Source: an uncultured Bacteroidia bacterium | GTDB taxonomy: Bacteria; Bacteroidota; Bacteroidia; Bacteroidales; UBA932 | Assembly: GCA_902780935.1 (NCBI GenBank) | Contig: CACZHP010000029.1 | Coordinates: 1-35,429, forward strand | Direction of reading: 5' to 3' | Length of the DNA stretch: 35,429 nucleotides | Shown: positions 31,619 through 35,429 of the stretch, in pieces | Layout: the number at the start of each line of letters is the position of its first letter | Numbering within the stretch: position 1 is the first letter of the stretch | The notes under the pieces: model-generated | What the model saw: the letters and a program-made list of their open reading frames with translations, nothing else | What the model was told of the DNA's origin: nothing | Databases searched by the model: none | Position numbers and translations under genes: made by a program

Positions 31619-33973
31619 CTATTCGTCCAGGGCATTCATCTGCTCCTGTAATAAAACCTTCATCGACTCTCTATAATCCTCTTTCTTGTCAGGGAATGTG
31701 CGCTTATAATCATCCAGAAGAACACGCCTTATAACAGGTTCTCCAATAAGATTTATCTGCGCAAGAATAACTTCTGGAGGATAAACAAATTTAAACCCAT
31801 CCACACTGAATTGCAATGCATTGTTTAATGTCTTATACTCTTCAAGGAAAGCATACTCCTCCGGCAAATCTTTTAATGATGGGAAAAACTCGGGAGCCTG
31901 CTCCATTCCATTTATCCAACGATAGATTCTTAAGCACTTTGCAATTCGAGTAGTTGTCCATGCTGCCAAGTCTCCAATAGTTCCATTCTTCAAGAAGAAT
32001 GAAAGCTTAAGCATTTCGTGGATGTTTGAGGCGAAACACGGTAACATTGATGTCCCCTCTCCATCTTTTCTTAATGCCAGAACATTGCTTGAAGGTATGT
32101 CCGATAACACAAAAGGTGAATGAGTCACAATGCAGATACTAATCCACTTGATGTTTCTAAGTCTAGCCTGTTTAATACCGTCAAGAATATTCTTTACTAA
32201 CTGTCTCTGCAATTCTGGGTGATAATATAACTCTACCTCTTCAAGAACCAACTGAACATACGGATAAGCAGCCCGCTCAGAAGAACTTCTATCATTGCTT
32301 ACGGAATCGAGATTTTTCAGGTGGTAAACAAGAGCACTGGTAGAATAAGCCTGCTGCTTCTCTCCTGAACTCAAATGCTCAAATGAGACATATGCCCCGG
32401 TATTAAGTTCAACAAGACCTATTGCTGTATCAAAGAAAGGAGGCGGGATGGATGCTTCTGTGATTAACGAAGATCCTATACTGCTTACCAGTTCAACTCT
32501 ATGTTCACGAAATGCAATCAACCACCTTTCGTTGATGTCACTAATTCTAACTGTTATCGGGTTATCTTTTGTTTCTCCGTGTATTTCGTATATGTCCCAA
32601 ATCAGATAGGCGACAGTTCTGAATAATTTATTTGCCACATGCGAATTGTTGGCGATTGTCATTTCCACCAACTTCTTGAATTCCTCATCATTGAAAGGTT
32701 CTCCTTTTGTGATAAACTTGTATCTAAAATCCCTATACTCGTCATACGTACTGGCAATCTTCAGTGTTTTATACACAAGGTAATTTATTGCCTGTGTCCG
32801 ATACACATATGACCGGCTACTTTCCACAATATTAACACCAACAAGTTTATTCCAAGTCTCCAGAAGAATAGCCTTCATTCTATCGTATTCCTCTGTGCCA
32901 AACTGTCTGAATCCAAGTTTTTTATGAATGTAATTCAAATCATAGCTGTAGGGCTTTTGCTTGAGATCAAATGATGTAACCCTAAGATGCCCATTAATGA
33001 CTCTGCCTTCATCGTCCTCCCTGACCATAATGGAGATAAGTCTCTCATAAGCCAGTTTGTTCTCTACATTAATATCGTAGTTACCTTCATAGCGATAGGG
33101 TGTCAGCACGATAGGTATTTGATAGCCATCGTTTTTGTGGAAGAGTCCGCTTAACCAACATTTGTCTTCAATAGGATATGGTATTCTCTCTCCTTTTTCA
33201 TTCTTATTATGCCCGTGTCTGACCTCTATTTCATATTCCTCGCTATTGCACTCAGAGGCAAAGTCGTTAGTGTTATAAGCATAGGCTGATTGATTCAAAA
33301 CGACTGTATAAAAGAACCTTGGCAATAGCTTTTTCAACGATTGGAAATACGAAGTGTAATAGACACTTCTTATAGGTTTTCCGCTAGCAGGTACTGCTCC
33401 TCCGTTTATAATTTCGACTGGTTCCTTGAAAACGATGTAGCCATCTTCCTCATCTTCCTGCAAATGATAGCAGTAAAGCTTTACATTACGTCCGACAACA
33501 CATAGGCGATAAACATTCTGTTTTAATAGATAATACAATTCGCCCTCAATCCCGTCAATGAAATGCAAATGAGGCCATCCGTAAACCTTTGCAAACTCTC
33601 CAAACACAAGTGCCGAAAAGTTATTGATGAGACGCATTTCGAACTCTATCAAGGAACTTTTACCCGCACCGTTTTCACCGACGATTGCAGAGACCACTAT
33701 ATGCGGAGAAGAAACATCCCCAGCCATATAATAATCATAGATGGTCTTCCTATACCTATCTTTGTTAACCAAGATTCTGTCATCAAGTACCTCAAAACCA
33801 TCAAGAAGGTAATATGGCTTACCTGAGACAAGTTTTCTCTTGCCTATACTAGACTCTGTGTTCACACGAACGGCAAAGACATAGAACGCATCATCCAGCT
33901 CTGGCCCTTCCAATGGAACGTTTTGTATGCGTTTAAGCAGCCGTTCTGCTTTTGCTATTTCGTGAGGACTCAT
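31619..33973 (-). CDS. AAA/SMC-like ATPase of the right module (PtuA-like)
   Basis: A predicted 784-aa protein, first gene of the island's main operon. The Walker A motif is GENGAGKSS at residues 99-107, the signature FEHLSSGEKQQ lies near 533, the Walker B region is QLVLEEVELYYHPE near 575 and the H-loop CIVTHSPFVLSD near 613. Walker B has LEEVE where DEPE is usual, that is, Asp replaced by Glu. A long region of about 420 residues separates Walker A and the signature, as in PtuA or OLD-like sensors. It is the likely phage sensor of the module. The start codon lies in an AT-rich region and I see no exact promoter upstream. Confidence 0.85.
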   Translation of the reverse strand: MSPHEIAKAERLLKRIQNVPLEGPELDDAFYVFAVRVNTESSIGKRKLVSGKPYYLLDGFEVLDDRILVNKDRYRKTIYDYYMAGDVSSPHIVVSAIVGENGAGKSSLIEFEMRLINNFSALVFGEFAKVYGWPHLHFIDGIEGELYYLLKQNVYRLCVVGRNVKLYCYHLQEDEEDGYIVFKEPVEIINGGAVPASGKPIRSVYYTSYFQSLKKLLPRFFYTVVLNQSAYAYNTNDFASECNSEEYEIEVRHGHNKNEKGERIPYPIEDKCWLSGLFHKNDGYQIPIVLTPYRYEGNYDINVENKLAYERLISIMVREDDEGRVINGHLRVTSFDLKQKPYSYDLNYIHKKLGFRQFGTEEYDRMKAILLETWNKLVGVNIVESSRSYVYRTQAINYLVYKTLKIASTYDEYRDFRYKFITKGEPFNDEEFKKLVEMTIANNSHVANKLFRTVAYLIWDIYEIHGETKDNPITVRISDINERWLIAFREHRVELVSSIGSSLITEASIPPPFFDTAIGLVELNTGAYVSFEHLSSGEKQQAYSTSALVYHLKNLDSVSNDRSSSERAAYPYVQLVLEEVELYYHPELQRQLVKNILDGIKQARLRNIKWISICIVTHSPFVLSDIPSSNVLALRKDGEGTSMLPCFASNIHEMLKLSFFLKNGTIGDLAAWTTTRIAKCLRIYRWINGMEQAPEFFPSLKDLPEEYAFLEEYKTLNNALQFSVDGFKFVYPPEVILAQINLIGEPVIRRVLLDDYKRTFPDKKEDYRESMKVLLQEQMNALDE

Positions 33974-34206
33974 AGACCTTGCTTTCTTTTACTTCTTCAA
34001 ACTACATCTTTTTATTTCACTTCCATACGCTCACCGGACTCATTGGTATGTTTCTTCTTTTCCGATTCCTCCTTCAGAACTTTATCTTCAATTTGTAGTC
34101 CGAGTTTTTATAGTTCCGCAAAATTGTGTACAAACTCGTATGTTTCCCTACTACACTTACCTGCCTTATAGCCTTATTCATTAACTTTAAACTATCAACT
34201 ATCAAC
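33974..34206. other. Upstream region of the island; no gene recognised
   Basis: No intact gene is seen. On the minus strand a short frame without a start codon ends in EEKKK-type charged residues just before 34010, possibly the tail of a lost gene. TAGTTTG about 40 bases before the ATPase start is an imperfect -7 candidate. The part at 34183-34205 has a repeated ACTATCA-like motif of the simple type often found between genes in this group. This is the right border of the island. Confidence 0.3.
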
Positions 34207-34431
34207 TCAACTTCTCCCCCTCACCCCATTCCAAACCATCAGACCCCAGACCTTGAGCGAATCCAGAGGGAAGACGAAGAGGTGGCGGAGGGTGTCGCAG
34301 GTGTAGCGCCAGGTGGAGACGGCGGAGCTGACGAGGAAGGATTTCTGGCGGAAGGTGTTGTCCCTGTTGTGGCCGAAGTTGCCGGTCCCTAAAATGAAGT
34401 TCATAATGCTAACCGTTTTCGTTATGGTCAT
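34207..34431 (-). pseudogene. C-terminal remnant of a nucleotidyltransferase-family protein (PF14907-like)
   Basis: The 74-residue frame contains ILGTGNFGHNRDNTFR, then YTCDTLRHLFVFPLDSLKVW and a short tail. From memory this matches the C-terminal end of nucleotidyltransferase-like proteins found in Bacteroidetes capsule loci, of which more than two thirds would be missing. There is no normal N-terminus. The frame is preceded by a hexamer repeat (34411-34458) that encodes a Thr-x alternation, which suggests the gene broke there. It is probably not functional. Confidence 0.45.
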
Positions 34432-34458
34432 CGTTTTCGTTAACGTTAACGTTATCGT
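34411..34458. repeat. Imperfect hexanucleotide tandem repeat (ACGNNA-like x8)
   Basis: On the minus strand eight consecutive hexamers read ACGATA, ACGTTA, ACGTTA, ACGAAA, ACGATG, ACCATA, ACGAAA, ACGGTT. It overlaps the stop codon of the 47-aa gene (34452-34454) and the beginning of the nucleotidyltransferase remnant. Length change by slippage would shift which frames connect. Confidence 0.7.
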
Positions 34459-34595
34459 TCCCTCCCCTTCATCGCCTCGTCCAGCCGCTCCTCATAGGCC
34501 TGCTGCTCACGGCGACGCTTGCTGCCCCAGCTGGGCGTGAGAAACAAGTACTTGAAGCCCTCCCAGAGGCCCTTGAAAAACCCTTTTGCCGTCAT
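34452..34595 (-). CDS. Small basic protein, 47 aa
   Basis: This short frame reads from an ATG at 34595 to a TAA at 34452. It begins MTAKGFFKGLWEGFKYLFL, which has an amphipathic aromatic helix, and continues with a charged part (WGSKRRREQQAYEERLDEAM). The base composition is like that of the capsule genes and the sequence has the look of a real small protein, possibly membrane-associated. No family is recognised. It lies between the second aminotransferase (82 bases away) and the nucleotidyltransferase remnant, and is probably co-transcribed with the aminotransferase. Confidence 0.5.
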   Translation of the reverse strand: MTAKGFFKGLWEGFKYLFLTPSWGSKRRREQQAYEERLDEAMKGRER

Positions 34596-34676
34596 AATAC
34601 ATTCACAGTTATTTGTTAAACGCAGAATGGCCGATGATATATACCTACCACCAGCCCTTCTCTAAATTCTTAACTT

Positions 34677-35429
34677 TCAACTACCCACCATCGCCCCCTT
34701 AATCGTCTCCACGATATACCGCACATCCTCGTCACTCACATACGGGCCGGCGGGCAGGCACATGCCCACCTTGAAGATGGATTCAGAGACGCCGTTCAGA
34801 TAGCACGGCACGCCTTTATAGCAAGGCTGCTTATGCATCGGCTTCCACACGGGACGGGCCTCGATCTGGGCTTGGTCCATCACTACACGCAGGGCCTCCA
34901 CATTGTCATTCGGCTGACAATCGGTGACAGCTGACGAAGCCATATGGATCACACCCGCAGCACCTCCCACGGCACCCTTGACGATCGTCTTATATGCATT
35001 CTCCTGCCCTTTGATGCGCACCTCCGGGTCGATGGTAATCGTGCAGAGCCAGTAGTTAGAATCATAATCGCCGCCAGCGGGCTGGGAATGAACATGCACT
35101 CCAGGGACGTCCTTCAGCAGATCCTCATACTGCTTCTGCACATGCTTATGATGCGCCAAATGCTGCTCCACCACCGTCATCTGTCCTCTGCCGATACCCG
35201 CACAGATATTCGACATCCGGTAGTTGTAACCGATCTTCTCGTGCTGGTAGTACGGATAGCTCTCGCGGTACTGTGTGGCATACATCATAATTTCGCGCCA
35301 ATGGTCTTCATCTTCCGTAATCAGTGCACCGCCGCCGGAGGTCGTGATCATCTTATTGCCGTTGAACGAAAGCACGCCATACTTGCCGAACGTCCCCAGC
35401 ACCTGACCCTTATACTTCGAGCCGAAACC
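34677..35429 (-). CDS. DegT/DnrJ/EryC1/StrS-family sugar aminotransferase, partial (5' end outside window)
   Basis: The C-terminal 250 or so residues of a PLP-dependent sugar aminotransferase. The frame is open to the window edge, so the start is missing. The PLP lysine is in SFNGNKMITTSGGGAL close to the edge, followed by YATQYRESYPYYQHEKIGYN, the region RPVWKPMHKQPCYK and YLNGVSESIFKVGMCLPAG. It is clearly paralogous to the enzyme at 8052-9239 and differs by a longer, alanine/glycine-rich insert (TIVKGAVGGAAGVIHMASSA) after ENAYK. It resumes the polysaccharide locus on the far side of the defence island. Confidence 0.9.
   Translation of the reverse strand, partial: GFGSKYKGQVLGTFGKYGVLSFNGNKMITTSGGGALITEDEDHWREIMMYATQYRESYPYYQHEKIGYNYRMSNICAGIGRGQMTVVEQHLAHHKHVQKQYEDLLKDVPGVHVHSQPAGGDYDSNYWLCTITIDPEVRIKGQENAYKTIVKGAVGGAAGVIHMASSAVTDCQPNDNVEALRVVMDQAQIEARPVWKPMHKQPCYKGVPCYLNGVSESIFKVGMCLPAGPYVSDEDVRYIVETIKGAMVGS

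Noticed and set aside
28666-34206. Retron (reverse transcriptase plus Septu effectors)
   Set aside because: No reverse transcriptase gene and no msr/msd-like structured region was found near the PtuA/PtuB-like genes.

Overview
The window looks like a chromosomal piece of a Bacteroidales bacterium, probably a gut or rumen type. The evidence is DUF4252 genes beside an ECF sigma factor, a Wzi-type capsule protein (PF14052-like), several promoters of the Bacteroidetes form (TTTG, about 20 bases, then TAnnTTTG), few recognisable Shine-Dalgarno sites, and a YwqE/CpsB-type phosphatase next to a WbpM-like dehydratase. After the first gene, nearly everything reads on the minus strand, so transcription runs from high to low coordinates.

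Layout from left to right. (1) 1-1272: a REP-associated tyrosine transposase gene (+ strand) between two identical 68-bp direct repeats that each hold a GC-rich hairpin. (2) 1363-3774: a stress-type operon of DUF4252, ECF sigma factor, single-pass anti-sigma candidate, DUF4252, DUF4252. (3) 3885-12797: a surface polysaccharide (capsule/O-antigen) block with phosphatase, WbpM-like 4,6-dehydratase, Wzi, DegT aminotransferase and the capE-capF-capG set that makes UDP-N-acetyl-L-fucosamine. (4) 12963-17180: genes unrelated to polysaccharide, namely a hypothetical protein, a DNA alkylation repair protein, an AAA ATPase, and a small operon of SatD, a DUF3307 membrane protein and a 97-aa protein. (5) 17281-18812: the polysaccharide theme returns with wbuC and a WecA-like sugar-phosphate transferase broken by two lesions. 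(6) 18854-33973: a 15-kb island, visibly AT-richer than the capsule genes, of about a dozen tightly packed minus-strand genes that look like phage or plasmid defence. (7) 34207-35429: polysaccharide genes resume with a nucleotidyltransferase remnant, a 47-aa protein and a second DegT aminotransferase cut by the window edge.

The island is the most interesting part. In transcription order it holds an SMC/AAA-type ATPase (784 aa), an HNH nuclease (343 aa), a HEPN-type protein with an intact R-x4-H motif (637 aa) and a small HTH-like protein (85 aa). Next come an NdpA-like protein (351 aa), a protein with a large soluble region and three membrane helices (about 512 aa) and a second NdpA-family protein (342 aa). 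A second ATPase (645 aa), HNH nuclease (276 aa) and helical protein with a HEPN-like but degenerate motif (412 aa) follow, and the island ends with an ATPase plus TOPRIM/DUF4276-like pair. ATPase plus HNH is the core of Septu (PtuA/PtuB). Two diverged copies, each followed by a third HEPN or HEPN-like gene, suggest a three-component Septu-like family. The pair of nucleoid-associated-like proteins around a membrane protein is a gene arrangement I do not recognise as a described system. Stop/start overlaps of 8 to 22 bases across these genes imply co-translation.

Dispersed palindromic repeats (GTCATTCTGAGCG..CGAAGAATCT type, plus one of a related type) occur throughout the capsule part. Four of them lie inside coding genes in a way that keeps the reading frame open. 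All functional statements come from reading motifs; no database search was possible.
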